A stretch of 64,000 nt of DNA, from positions 877,151-941,150 of the forward strand of contig NZ_KE650771.1 in assembly GCF_000447295.1 (NCBI RefSeq), given 5' to 3'. The notes beneath the pieces were generated by a model that worked only from the letters and a program-made list of their open reading frames with translations, was not told the origin of the DNA and ran no database searches. Of the stretch, positions 19,370 to 27,300 are shown piece by piece. Every line of letters starts with the position of its first letter. Position 1 is the stretch's first letter. Source of the DNA: Fischerella sp. PCC 9431. Lineage in GTDB: Bacteria; Cyanobacteriota; Cyanobacteriia; Cyanobacteriales; Nostocaceae. Made by a program: the position numbers and the translations under genes.

Positions 19370-19576
19370 TTAAAATACCTCATCTTCTTGACCATGCCAC
19401 CATTCACCCAAATTCATTAAATCTTGGTGAATATCAGCCAAAGTATCAGCGTATTCAGTTTCTGAAAGGGCTTCACGCAGTTCTTCGAGTTTCTTCAGTC
19501 GCAGTTGTACCATCAACCAAGGTTTGGCAATGCTGTCAGTTGCTTCCATGTATTGGGCTAAGTCTTTGCTATCCAT
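19370..19576 (-). CDS. Hypothetical acidic helical protein
   Basis: 68 aa, helical and acidic, with LKKLEELREALSETEYADTL in the middle and a tail GEWWHGQEDEVF. No signal or membrane segment and no family I can name. The composition is clearly protein-like and the gene is separated from sodB by a strong terminator, so it has its own transcription. Confidence 0.6.
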   Translation of the reverse strand: MDSKDLAQYMEATDSIAKPWLMVQLRLKKLEELREALSETEYADTLADIHQDLMNLGEWWHGQEDEVF

Positions 19577-19630
19577 GTTTTTTATTTCTCAATTGTTGAA
19601 TTTATAAGTTGCTCTAATACCATCTTGAAT

Positions 19631-19660
19631 CAAAAACAGTCACGACTGGCATCGTGACTG
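19631..19660 (-). terminator. Intrinsic terminator of sodB
   Basis: Read on the minus strand: CAGTCACGA, a 6-nt loop, TCGTGACTG, then TTTTTG. The 9-bp stem is perfect and begins about 90 bases after the sodB stop codon. A second, T-less hairpin (cagttatc/gataactg, 19702-19724) lies between. Confidence 0.85.
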
Positions 19661-19748
19661 TCTTAAGTTTTAGTGAATCAATTGAAATTTCGACGAATAA
19701 CCAGTTATCAGTTTTTGATAACTGTTCACTGATAACTGTTCACTGAAT

Positions 19749-20351
19749 TTAAGCCGCAGCATATTGTTCAGCGACAAAATCCCAGTTTATCAACTGATCC
19801 ATGAAGTTCTTGATAAATGCTGGACGAGCATTGCGGAAATCGATGTAGTAGGCGTGTTCCCACACATCTAAGGTGAGAAGTGCCTTCTTACCATGAGCAA
19901 CAGGGTTTTCAGCATTGGGTGTCTTCATTACCTTCAAGGTGCCACCATCATCAATTAACCAAGCCCAACCGCTACCAAACTGAGTTGCAGCAGCATTAGA
20001 AAACTCATCTTTGAATTTATCAAAGCTGCCAAAATCTTTTTCAATTTTGGTAGCCAAATCACCTGTAGGTTTGCCGCCACCTGCTGGCTTCAGACAGTTC
20101 CAGAAGAAAGTATGGTTCCAAACTTGGGCAGCGTTGTTAAAAACACCTGTCTTAGAGGAATCTTTAAAAGCAAGTTGGATTACTTCTTCCAATGGCTTAT
20201 TAGCAAGCTCTGTTCCCTCTGTAAGTTTGTTCAAGTTGTCTACATAAGCTTTGTGATGCTTGCCATAGTGGTACTCGAAAGTTTCAGCTTTCATGCCGTA
20301 TGGTTCTAAAGCATCAAATGCAAAAGGAAGGGGGGGCTGTGTAAATGCCAT
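19749..20351 (-). CDS. sodB: Iron superoxide dismutase
   Basis: 200 aa cytoplasmic Fe-SOD, dismutating superoxide to O2 and H2O2. Metal ligands are visible: His28 in EYHYGKHH, the His in VWNHTFFWN, and Asp and His in DVWEHAYYID. FNNAAQVWNHTFFWN and GSGWAWL point to the Fe rather than the Mn form. No signal peptide. It has its own terminator (19631-19660), and a perfect 10-bp inverted repeat sits 72 bases upstream of the start codon. A secreted Cu/Zn enzyme occurs at 26132-26716, so the organism has at least two SOD types. Confidence 0.96.
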   Translation of the reverse strand: MAFTQPPLPFAFDALEPYGMKAETFEYHYGKHHKAYVDNLNKLTEGTELANKPLEEVIQLAFKDSSKTGVFNNAAQVWNHTFFWNCLKPAGGGKPTGDLATKIEKDFGSFDKFKDEFSNAAATQFGSGWAWLIDDGGTLKVMKTPNAENPVAHGKKALLTLDVWEHAYYIDFRNARPAFIKNFMDQLINWDFVAEQYAAA

Positions 20352-20422
20352 TTTGTGAAATCCTCTCTTTACGGTTTTCCAGTTTAGAGCTTCTGCTGAA
20401 GCTGCGGAAAATAAATAACTAA

Positions 20423-20450
20423 GTGTTTAGCAGTTTAAGTTGCTAAACAC
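20423..20450. promoter_or_regulatory. Perfect inverted repeat upstream of sodB
   Basis: GTGTTTAGCA, an 8-nt spacer gtttaagt, TGCTAAACAC: a 10-bp perfect palindrome, 72-99 bases upstream of the sodB ATG. It could be an operator or an RNA hairpin in the leader; the regulator is unknown. Confidence 0.5.
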
Positions 20451-20900
20451 TAGCAATAAAACTTAATAACTCGATTCTACTAGCAAATGTGATACTAGCA
20501 GCGTCAATCTCAAGGTATAGAACCACAAAAATGCTACCAAAAAACTTTTATTTGAGTATTAATACTAAAACATCTATCGTAGGTTTGATTTTAAACCCAG
20601 AGCAAATACTATCAAGCAAACTCAGCAGATGTGAATCTCATGAACAAAGAGCTTTGCTATCAAATCTATTAGTTATTTTTATAACTTTCTTGTAAATCAT
20701 AATCCAAAAAAGCTTTAACAGCCCAATGTAATAAATTTTACAGGATATTTTTCAAAATCAAGACTTGACATTAGGTAAAATACATGTATTAAAACGAGGA
20801 AAAATAACTTGTTTTTAGATCAAAAAAAGAGCAGAGTTGAATTATGTGTGGATGGCGATCGCCATTAAGACTGAGCGAAACTCAAGACATAAACATAAAT
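20451..20900. other. Intergenic region without a convincing gene
   Basis: A plus-strand frame at 20489-20695 is open, but its product is basic and low in protein-like character and has no ribosome-binding site. The rest is AT-rich. It probably carries the divergent promoters of sodB and the AllA-like gene. Confidence 0.5.
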
Positions 20901-21395
20901 ATGCATACAGCAAAGACAGTAAAACAATTAGAAGCTCAATTGCTGACACCAGAAAAGTTTGCCCCTTATGGACAGGTGATTTTTCCTAGTCAAGACGGTA
21001 AAACCTTTGATACAGAAGATGCTCAATTAAAACTAGATAAAGGTACACCCCGTTTTTATATTATGCATTTGGAACGTCGCGGACGAAAATTTCACAAAAT
21101 CACTCGCCATGTCCAATGCACTCAATGTTTAGGTTCATTGGAAGGTAAAGACTGGTTAATTGCAGTTTGTCCTCCTAATAATGAAGTGAAAGAACCAGAT
21201 TTAGAAAATATTTCTGCTTTCCGGATTCCTGGAAATTGTTTTATCAAATTAGATGTAGGAACTTGGCACGCAGGTCCATATTTTGAGCATGATAGCGTAG
21301 ATTTTTATAATTTAGAATTGAGTGATACTAATGTAGTTGATCATTTCACTCATGATTTTTTGCAGAGTCAACAAATAGAGTTTGAGATTATTTAG
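20901..21395 (+). CDS. Ureidoglycolate lyase (AllA)-like cupin protein
   Basis: 164 aa from ATG 20901. An in-frame upstream ATG at 20844 would add an atypical MCGWRSPLRL extension containing a HIP1 site. The family pattern is visible: LTPEKFAPYGQVIFP, the central YIMHLERRGRKFHKITRHVQCTQCLGSLEGKDWLIAV, and IKLDVGTWHAGPYF. AllA releases urea and glyoxylate from ureidoglycolate in purine (allantoin) breakdown. No other allantoin gene is nearby, so the true substrate is uncertain. Confidence 0.75.
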   Translation: MHTAKTVKQLEAQLLTPEKFAPYGQVIFPSQDGKTFDTEDAQLKLDKGTPRFYIMHLERRGRKFHKITRHVQCTQCLGSLEGKDWLIAVCPPNNEVKEPDLENISAFRIPGNCFIKLDVGTWHAGPYFEHDSVDFYNLELSDTNVVDHFTHDFLQSQQIEFEII

Positions 21396-21461
21396 CTAAA
21401 AGCTAGAACGAAAAGAAGCTTCTTGTTCATCGGGAATATCCCAAATTTTCAAAAAAAACCG

Positions 21462-21481
21462 CCTGCGATTCAAATCGCAGG
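21462..21481. terminator. Hairpin after the AllA-like gene
   Basis: CCTGCGATT/AATCGCAGG, a 9-bp perfect stem with a 2-nt loop, 67 bases after the stop codon. It is preceded, not followed, by an A/T run, so termination is possible but weak on the plus strand. Its last base is the first base of the minisatellite. Confidence 0.4.
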
Positions 21482-21984
21482 TTTGAACCTAGAACGTTGC
21501 ACCCCAAAACAGGAAACTTCAGGTTTGAACCTAGAACGTTGTACCTCAAAACAGGAAACTTCAGGTTTGAACCTAGAACGTTGTACCTCAAAACAGGAAA
21601 CTTTAGGTTTGAAACTACAACGTTGCACCTCAAAATAGGAAACTTCAGGTTTGAAACTAGAACGTTGTACCCCAAAACAGGAAACTTCAGGTTTGAACCT
21701 AGAACGTTGTACCCCAAAACAGGAAACTTCAGGTTTGAAACTAGAACGTTGCACCTCAAAACAGGAAACTTCAGGTTTGAACCTAGAACGTTGTACCTCA
21801 AAACAGGAAACTTCAGGTTTGAACCTAGAACGTTGTACCTCAAAACAGGAAACTTCAGGTTTGAAACTAGAACGTTGTACCCCAAAACAGGAAACTTCAG
21901 GTTTGAAACTAGAACGTTGCACCTCAAAACAGGAAACTTCAGGTTTGAACCTAGAACATTGCACCTCAAAACAGGAAACTTCAG
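21481..21984. repeat. Minisatellite: twelve 42-bp units
   Basis: Exactly twelve head-to-tail 42-bp units (starts 21481, 21523, ... 21943) without spacers, differing at a few positions (gaacct/gaaact, gcacc/gtacc, cctca/cccca). Each unit splits into two related 21-bp halves, gaaacttcaggtttgaacct and gaacgttgtacctcaaaaca (each plus one base). Because 42 is a multiple of 3, frames on both strands stay open; these are not treated as genes. Confidence 0.95.
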
Positions 21985-21988
21985 GTTT

Positions 21989-22269
21989 TTCTACGGTGTA
22001 CACACAAATGATTAAACACTCCAAATCGCGTTTTGTAGGGTGTGTTGTCGCGCCGATCTACGCACCATTCGGTGATTTTCGCTGCGTTAGGACGTTCCGT
22101 CCATAACGCACCCTACCAAATTCAAGCCAAGGTCGATTATATTTTTTGACTTATGTATACACCGTAGTTTGCAAGGGGAGGGAACAGTTTTCACCGTTTA
22201 CAAGGTGGGATTTAGGGGGGTAAATCTAGCCTTTGGGCTTCATAACCAAGATGTGTGTACACCGTAGAA
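21989..22269. mobile_element. MITE-like element with 18-bp terminal inverted repeats
   Basis: ttctacggtgtacacaca (21989-22006) and its exact reverse complement (22252-22269) bound 281 bases. An additional copy of the end motif (tacaccgtag) lies near 22156. Inside is the separate inverted-repeat element at 22035-22116. No transposase and no clear target-site duplication are seen. It directly abuts the minisatellite. Confidence 0.45.
22035..22116. repeat. Inverted-repeat dispersed element (gtagggtg...caccctac)
   Basis: The left arm gtagggtgtgtt and right arm aacgcaccctac pair with one mismatch and enclose about 58 bases. It has the form of a small non-autonomous cyanobacterial repeat. Confidence 0.6.
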
Positions 22270-22460
22270 TACATAGGTGAGGGTTGCGGTAGGATACACC
22301 CGGACTCATCAGCTATTTCACAGGACTACCACTAGCTACTAAGAACCAATAACCAAGAACTAACTCTTGAGAGATGTTAATCTGCCATTTTTGGAATTAA
22401 TGTAAAAATATTTGTATTGATCTCTAATTTAATTTATTTAACTTAGTAATACTCGGTATT

Positions 22461-23096
22461 GTGAAAACTCACACCGCCTCAGAACAGATGCATCTAAAAT
22501 TTTCTCAAGATATCAAAATACTATTACAACGGTTAGCTGAAAAGCCGTTGTCACTTGGAGATATCCTGGCAGAAACTTCGGAACGAGGTTTTAATTTGGT
22601 GATTGCATTATTAGTTTTACCCTTTTTGTTTCCAATGCCACCAGGATTAACAGGGCCATTTGGTGGCGCTTGCTTGATATTGTCACTACAAATGGTTTTA
22701 GGTAGGCGATCGCCTTGGCTACCTCAAAAAATAGCTACGTATAAATTTCCTCGTGCTTTTGCTAATGTCCTATTGCAAAATTTGCGACGCATTACCAGAA
22801 TCCTAGAAAAAATAGCTCGCCCTCGATTACCGAAAATAGCTGCTCATCCTTACATTTGGCGGTTTAATGGGTTTTGTATTTCTTGGTTATCAGTGTTGCT
22901 AATATCACCAGTTCCTCTTACTAACCCTATCCCAACTATAGGTATTTTACTATTAGCGGTAGCAACAATAGAATCTGATGGTTTACTTATGTGTGTTGGT
23001 TATATATTTACTGTTCTAACTACTTTATTATTTGCCCTAATTGGTTATTTATTTTTGACAGTTCCAAATTTACTACCAGAACTCCTAGCTTCATAA
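22461..23096 (+). CDS. exoD: Exopolysaccharide synthesis protein ExoD family
   Basis: 211 aa integral membrane protein. It shows the ExoD pattern: an N-terminal soluble helix with LAEKPLSLGDILAETSERGF, then hydrophobic helices with VLPFLFPMPPGLTGPFGG, LGRRSPWLP, and ISPVPLTNPIPTIGILLLAVA. The family is linked to exopolysaccharide production in rhizobia; its mechanism is unclear. The start is GTG at 22461; ATG 22488 is an alternative. Monocistronic. Confidence 0.85.
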   Translation: MKTHTASEQMHLKFSQDIKILLQRLAEKPLSLGDILAETSERGFNLVIALLVLPFLFPMPPGLTGPFGGACLILSLQMVLGRRSPWLPQKIATYKFPRAFANVLLQNLRRITRILEKIARPRLPKIAAHPYIWRFNGFCISWLSVLLISPVPLTNPIPTIGILLLAVATIESDGLLMCVGYIFTVLTTLLFALIGYLFLTVPNLLPELLAS

Positions 23097-23138
23097 ATTA
23101 GCAATTGATTTTTTATTTAGAACTGGAAACTTTTACAA

Positions 23139-23226
23139 AAAACCCCCAGTGCAGGACTGAGGGCAGCAATTAAGGTGCATCTACCACTTCTATATCCATA
23201 GTGCTAACAACAGCATCCGGGAAAAA
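23139..23226 (+). repeat. Twin structured element, copy 1
   Basis: It begins acccccag..ctgaggg (imperfect hairpin), then ggtgcatctaccacttct, tatccat, and ends gcatccgggaaaaa. The same order of blocks recurs 158 bases downstream in copy 2 with diverged linkers. It lies in the 636-base gap after exoD, which has no ORF. It may be a small RNA or a dispersed repeat; orientation is assumed. Confidence 0.4.
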
Positions 23227-23296
23227 TGGGCGAATAGCAAAATTTTTCAATCTCTACCAAGGCAGAAGTTTTGATAAATTTAAACGTGCTATAATA

Positions 23297-23383
23297 AAGC
23301 CCCCAGCCAGAGGCTGAAGGCTACAAACTCGGGTGCATCTACCATTTCTTTATCCATCTGACTGATGAATGCATCCGGAAAAA
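23297..23383 (+). repeat. Twin structured element, copy 2
   Basis: agcccccagccagaggctgaaggc (hairpin CAGCC/GGCTG), ggtgcatctaccatttct, tatccat, gcatccggaaaaa. Blocks and spacing match copy 1 (88 and 87 bases). The remaining gap up to 23732 holds a HIP1-like site and presumably the promoter of the PAP/fibrillin gene. Confidence 0.4.
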
Positions 23384-23732
23384 TTTATAGATAGCGATCC
23401 CCGCTTTTGATTTTGGGATTGTTGAGATTATTCATGGGGAAAGAGTGGTAATTTATCACATTAATTTTGATATTTTGATCTGTTCGTAGTAAGCATTTTA
23501 GTGCTTAAATATTTGAAGACTTAACGTAAGCATTCCCATAGGGTAGTACTCACTACAAACTCCCTATAGTTTGTCTGGCAGTTAATGGGAAAAATATTTT
23601 GACAATTATCTTTATTTTTGTGAGAAGAATAGTAGCGATCGCTACTGAATGATTTGCTTGGAAATAAGGGATGCACTGAACTACAGTTATTGTTGTGGAG
23701 TAGGGAATATAAAAAAGTTTACGCCGAATTTT

Positions 23733-24344
23733 ATGAATAATGAACTAATAAATCTTAAACAAAAACTGATTGCGATCGCAAATTCTGCTGATATGGGATT
23801 CAACTGCACCCCAGAAGTAAAGCAGGAAATCGAGAGTTTGGCAGAAAAAATTGAAACTTTCAATCCCAATAGCGAACCTACAAAGCAGATGCAACTGTTA
23901 CAAGGACGGTGGCGGCTATTGTACAGTACATTTGGTTTAGAACGAGAAACTACTCTGCAACGTCTTTCTTTTGGAAAACTACCGAATGTGAATATCAGTG
24001 TTACAGGTATTTTTCAAGAAATTTATCTCATTGATCAGCAATACAATAACTTGATTGAGTTTACAACAAGTTCTGGTGTCAAAGCAGTTACCCTCGTTAA
24101 AGGACGCTACACAATAGAAGACTCTCGGCGTCTAAATATAGATTTCCTAGAAACATCCGTCAAAAGTGCAAATAGCGATTTGAGTGATTCTGCTTTTCGA
24201 GAAGCTTTAGGAGTAGATCATGATTCTCCTCTCGAATCACAACTTGCATTTAGCGGTTGGACAGATATTACCTATTTAGATGAAAACTTCCGTCTGATGC
24301 GTGGGAATCAGAAGAATTTGTATGTTCTGCTGCGAGATCAATAA
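23733..24344 (+). CDS. PAP/fibrillin family protein
   Basis: 203 aa from ATG 23733; the open frame extends to 23649, but the inner ATG gives the normal family start. The PAP/fibrillin (plastid lipid-associated) pattern: KQKLIAIANSADMGFNCTPE, then LLQGRWRLLYSTFG, and the C-terminal FSGWTDITYLDENFRLMRGNQKNLYVLLRD. These lipocalin-like proteins associate with thylakoid lipids and plastoglobule-like bodies and protect the photosystems under light stress. Function here is inferred from the family. It converges on the Uma2 gene with an 8-base gap. Confidence 0.85.
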   Translation: MNNELINLKQKLIAIANSADMGFNCTPEVKQEIESLAEKIETFNPNSEPTKQMQLLQGRWRLLYSTFGLERETTLQRLSFGKLPNVNISVTGIFQEIYLIDQQYNNLIEFTTSSGVKAVTLVKGRYTIEDSRRLNIDFLETSVKSANSDLSDSAFREALGVDHDSPLESQLAFSGWTDITYLDENFRLMRGNQKNLYVLLRDQ

Positions 24345-24352
24345 ATTTTCGA

Positions 24353-24928
24353 TTAAACATTTAAGGGTATTTTTGCTTGTTGAAACACCTGTTCCGCACT
24401 AAATTTCAGTCCATCAAACAGGGAGTCTGTGAGTATTTGCTCTCCCATATAAGTCTGTGGTGCTGCATCTGGATAAAAAACAGTAATACTTCTAGCTTTA
24501 CTATCGACTATCCACACCCGTAGTACCTTAGCATCCAAATAGTCTTTAGCTTTAGCAGTCATTTGTCCAAAAGTTTGTCCGGGCGAAATAATTTCAATGA
24601 CTAATTCTGGAGGAACTGGACAAGCTTCGTTTTCATGCCAATTAACAGGTAAACGTTGATGAGAAATATACAATAGATCTGGTGTTGGTACCCAATCTCG
24701 TCCACGACGAGTTAATATAATTGCCCATTCTGGACAAACCTCTCCCCGTCCCTGAGACCATTCTTCGATCAGATAGAGAAGGACACGAGTAAGTTTAGAA
24801 TGAAAAAACTTGGGTGACACTTTAGGAATTGCTTTTCCATCAACGAGTTCGTAAGTAATATCCCCTTCATCAGGAGGAAGATTGAGGAACTGTTTTAAAG
24901 TCAGTTGGGGATTGGTTTGGAGTACCAT
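24353..24928 (-). CDS. Uma2 family protein (DUF820), second copy
   Basis: 191 aa. Motifs: LPPDEGDITYELVDGKAIPK, WVPTPDLLYIS, PPELVIEIISPGQT with the conserved Glu, KAKDYLDAKVLRVWIVDSKARSI. This is a classic Uma2 fold (PD-(D/E)XK-like). It is distinct from the copy at 18607-19251, so not a local duplication. It lies 35 bases downstream of aroB on the same strand and may be cotranscribed with it. Confidence 0.9.
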   Translation of the reverse strand: MVLQTNPQLTLKQFLNLPPDEGDITYELVDGKAIPKVSPKFFHSKLTRVLLYLIEEWSQGRGEVCPEWAIILTRRGRDWVPTPDLLYISHQRLPVNWHENEACPVPPELVIEIISPGQTFGQMTAKAKDYLDAKVLRVWIVDSKARSITVFYPDAAPQTYMGEQILTDSLFDGLKFSAEQVFQQAKIPLNV

Positions 24929-24963
24929 AACATAGCATGTTGGCAGCTAACTGTAATTGTAAA

Positions 24964-26055
24964 TTACATCTTCTGTAACACCTGTCGAATAATATCTGCT
25001 GGTACTTGATCTGTCACCGTCACCGCACCGATTTGGGTTGGTAATACAAACCGGACTTTACCCGCTTTTACTTTTTTATCAATCTGCAATGCTTCAATAA
25101 TTGCTGCAATATCCAAGCCAGGTGGTAATTTAGTCGGCAAGCCTGCTTTTTCTATTAAAGCATCTTGGCGTTTTACTTCAGCCTGACTCCACATTCCCAG
25201 TTCTACAGCGATTTGTCCTGCTGCGACCATCCCGATCGCCACTCCTTCTCCATGCAGTATTTGTGTGTAACCTGTCAAGCTTTCCACTGCATGACCGATG
25301 GTGTGTCCGTAGTTGAGTATCGCCCGTAGTCCAGCTTCTTTTTCATCTTTGCTGACAACATCAGCTTTAGCTTGACAGGAACGAGTTAATATACTGTCTA
25401 TTAATTCTGGCTGGATATATGCCATTTCATCCAAGCGCAGACTTGCTTCTAATTCAGCAAATAACTGAGCATCCCAAATTACACCATACTTGATCACCTC
25501 TGCCATCCCTGCACCGAATTCCCGCGCGGGTAGCGTTTTCAACACATCAGGGTCAAGTAATACTAATCGCGGTTGATGGAATGCGCCAATTAAGTTTTTA
25601 CCTTGAGGATGGTTGACGCCTGTTTTCCCACCAATGGCTGCATCTACCATCGCCAAAAGGGTTGTAGGCACTTGTATAAAATTAATACCGCGTAACCAAG
25701 TCGCTGCGGCAAAACCCGTCATATCGCCAATGACACCGCCTCCCAAAGCTACCATTGTGGCAGAGCGTTCTAAGCGATTTTCCAGGGCTGTGTTGTATAA
25801 TTTTTCTACCGATGCCAAGTTTTTGTAAATTTCGCCATCAGGCAAAATATGGCTTGCTACTTCAAAATTGGCAGCCTGAAGTGATGCGATCGCTCTTTCT
25901 CCATAAAATTGAAAAACAGTCGGGTTAGAAACTAGCAAGACTTTCTTACCTAACTGCAAATTTGCCATATATTCGCCTAATTGATCTAGGCTACCTGGTG
26001 CGATCGCAATCTCATAAGACTGCGACGGTAGATTTACTTTAATTACGGAAGCCAT
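24964..26055 (-). CDS. aroB: 3-dehydroquinate synthase
   Basis: 363 aa, normal length. Converts DAHP to 3-dehydroquinate, the second step of the shikimate pathway, using NAD+ and a divalent metal. Visible: [16 protein letters not shown], the glycine-rich [21 protein letters not shown], the [20 protein letters not shown] segment, and metal-binding residues in [12 protein letters not shown] and [10 protein letters not shown]. Cytoplasmic. ATG 26055 gives the usual N-terminus. Confidence 0.97.
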   Translation of the reverse strand: MASVIKVNLPSQSYEIAIAPGSLDQLGEYMANLQLGKKVLLVSNPTVFQFYGERAIASLQAANFEVASHILPDGEIYKNLASVEKLYNTALENRLERSATMVALGGGVIGDMTGFAAATWLRGINFIQVPTTLLAMVDAAIGGKTGVNHPQGKNLIGAFHQPRLVLLDPDVLKTLPAREFGAGMAEVIKYGVIWDAQLFAELEASLRLDEMAYIQPELIDSILTRSCQAKADVVSKDEKEAGLRAILNYGHTIGHAVESLTGYTQILHGEGVAIGMVAAGQIAVELGMWSQAEVKRQDALIEKAGLPTKLPPGLDIAAIIEALQIDKKVKAGKVRFVLPTQIGAVTVTDQVPADIIRQVLQKM

Positions 26056-26131
26056 TACTAACCCCTTTGCAAGCCCGTGTCGGATATTCTACCGCAATGC
26101 AGTCCTAGGTTCACTGTTTAATTAATGGTGA

Positions 26132-26716
26132 TCACGATATAACACCACAGGCTATTCTTCCTCCACCTGCTTCCATTGCGGTACCGCCACCTTTTTGCTG
26201 ATCTGGTAATAGATGAATAATAATGGCGCTACCATTACCGTCAAACACACTGACAGGACCTTCACTGAGGGTAATGCGACTGGTGATTGCATCGTATTTT
26301 GCCCGTCCCTGTTCATCTACTTCCAAATTCGGCAAATCACCCAGATGATACGGATGGTTAGCTTCTACGGGAGTTTCCGAAGAAAAAGGCCCAGGGTCAA
26401 AATGCCCACCACTCGTACTATAAGGAGGATTAGCATTAGCTTCACACACACCCACAGCGTGTATGTGAAGTCCATGTAGACCAGGAGTCAGTTTAGTCGG
26501 GTTGCCTTGAATTTTACCCCGAATCCGTACCGCCTCATTTTCTCGCTGTGTCAAAAAGAGTGTGCCATTAATACCTTCACCCGCAATCTGCACTTGTGCT
26601 TGCAGGGTATTAGCTGGATAAAATGCTTGTGCTAATGTTATTCTAGTGAATAGCATCAAGCAGACGGAGATTCCAAAAATCAACAAATATTTTAATCGTG
26701 AAAGCTTTCTCAACAT
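26132..26716 (-). CDS. sodC: Secreted Cu/Zn superoxide dismutase
   Basis: 194 aa with an N-terminal signal/anchor segment (residues about 8-30, LKYLLIFGISVCLMLFTRITLAQA), hence periplasmic or lumenal. SodC motifs: GLHGLHIH (Cu ligands), a Cys in GVCEAN, GGHFDP (Zn ligands), HPYHLGDLPNL, a His in IIIHLLPDQ, and the C-terminal GGGRIACGVIS whose Cys forms the disulfide. Ribosome-binding site GGAGG before ATG 26716. Cu/Zn SOD is much less common in cyanobacteria than Fe- or Mn-SOD. It follows aroB's start by 76 bases on the same strand. Confidence 0.93.
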   Translation of the reverse strand: MLRKLSRLKYLLIFGISVCLMLFTRITLAQAFYPANTLQAQVQIAGEGINGTLFLTQRENEAVRIRGKIQGNPTKLTPGLHGLHIHAVGVCEANANPPYSTSGGHFDPGPFSSETPVEANHPYHLGDLPNLEVDEQGRAKYDAITSRITLSEGPVSVFDGNGSAIIIHLLPDQQKGGGTAMEAGGGRIACGVIS

Positions 26717-26844
26717 AACCTCCAGTGGTAGCGATAGATCACTTAAATTGAGTATTTAGACAAAATATATTTGGCGTGATTGTAAACTTCTGAAAAAATG
26801 CACCTACGCAATCACACGGTTAAAGTTATTTATCTCTACACTAC

Positions 26845-26874
26845 CTGAGTTCGACATTTCGGTAAATGTCTCAG
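26845..26874. promoter_or_regulatory. Hairpin in the sodC-petL divergent gap
   Basis: Two stacked stems, CTGAG/CTCAG and GACATTT/AAATGTC, closed by a CGGT loop, in the 303-base gap 26717-27019 between divergent sodC and petL. No ORF in the gap. Whether it is an operator, terminator or repeat cannot be told. Confidence 0.4.
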
Positions 26875-27019
26875 TTAAGTAGCAATATGGTTGATGTTTG
26901 TCGAGTCACCGAAAAGGTATGAAAGAGATAAAGGTCTTTCCGTTTGCCCTATTTTCAACCACTAACCACTCACAAATGATTCAATATATTTAAGAGTAAA
27001 CAATTGTGGAGAAACGTAA

Positions 27020-27115
27020 ATGTTAGCCGTAGTATCTTATATCGTCTTCTTGGCAATCTTTGTTGGCATTGCAGTCGGTTTACTGTTTGGTCTGCGCTCT
27101 GCCAAGATTCTTTAA
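27020..27115 (+). CDS. petL: Cytochrome b6-f complex subunit 6 (PetL)
   Basis: 31-codon gene: [20 protein letters not shown], then [11 protein letters not shown]. This is a single transmembrane helix with the conserved ending of cyanobacterial PetL, a small stabilising subunit of the thylakoid cytochrome b6f complex. GGAG lies 9 nt before the ATG. The stop codon is followed after one base by a 7-bp repeat array and then convergent bioB. Confidence 0.92.
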   Translation: MLAVVSYIVFLAIFVGIAVGLLFGLRSAKIL

Positions 27116-27116
27116 T

Positions 27117-27208
27117 GGGCATGGGGCATGGGGCATGGGGCATGGGGCATGGGGCATGGGGCATGGGGCATGGGGCATGGGGCATGGGGCATTGGGCATT
27201 GGGCATTG
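27117..27208. repeat. Heptamer repeat array (GGGCATG)
   Basis: Thirteen tandem 7-bp units, ten gggcatg followed by gggcatt variants, beginning immediately after the petL stop codon. Confidence 0.95.
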
Positions 27209-27215
27209 GTTATTA

Positions 27216-27290
27216 TCCCTGCACCCTGCTCCCTGCTCCCTGCTCCCTGCTCCCTGCTCCCCGCGTCCCCGCTTGCGTCCCCGCGTCCAA
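27216..27290. repeat. Heptamer repeat array (CCCTGCT) and CCCCGCG-rich tail
   Basis: Several ccctgct units from about 27216, then ccccgcgt/ccccgctt units. A second, unrelated 7-bp family next to the gggcatg array, so two STRR families were combined at one site. Confidence 0.85.
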
Positions 27291-27300
27291 TTGTCTAGTG

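Noticed and set aside
20489-20695. 68-codon plus-strand frame upstream of the AllA-like gene
   Set aside because: No ribosome-binding site or family resemblance, in an AT-rich gap.
21481-21984. Possible CRISPR array
   Set aside because: The units are directly contiguous with no unique spacers, and no cas gene is in the window.
21427-22106. Several long open frames on both strands across the 42-bp repeats (14-residue protein repeats such as RFETRTLYPKTGN)
   Set aside because: They arise because the unit length is divisible by three and stop-free; frames are open on both strands, with no ribosome-binding site and simple DNA-level repetition.
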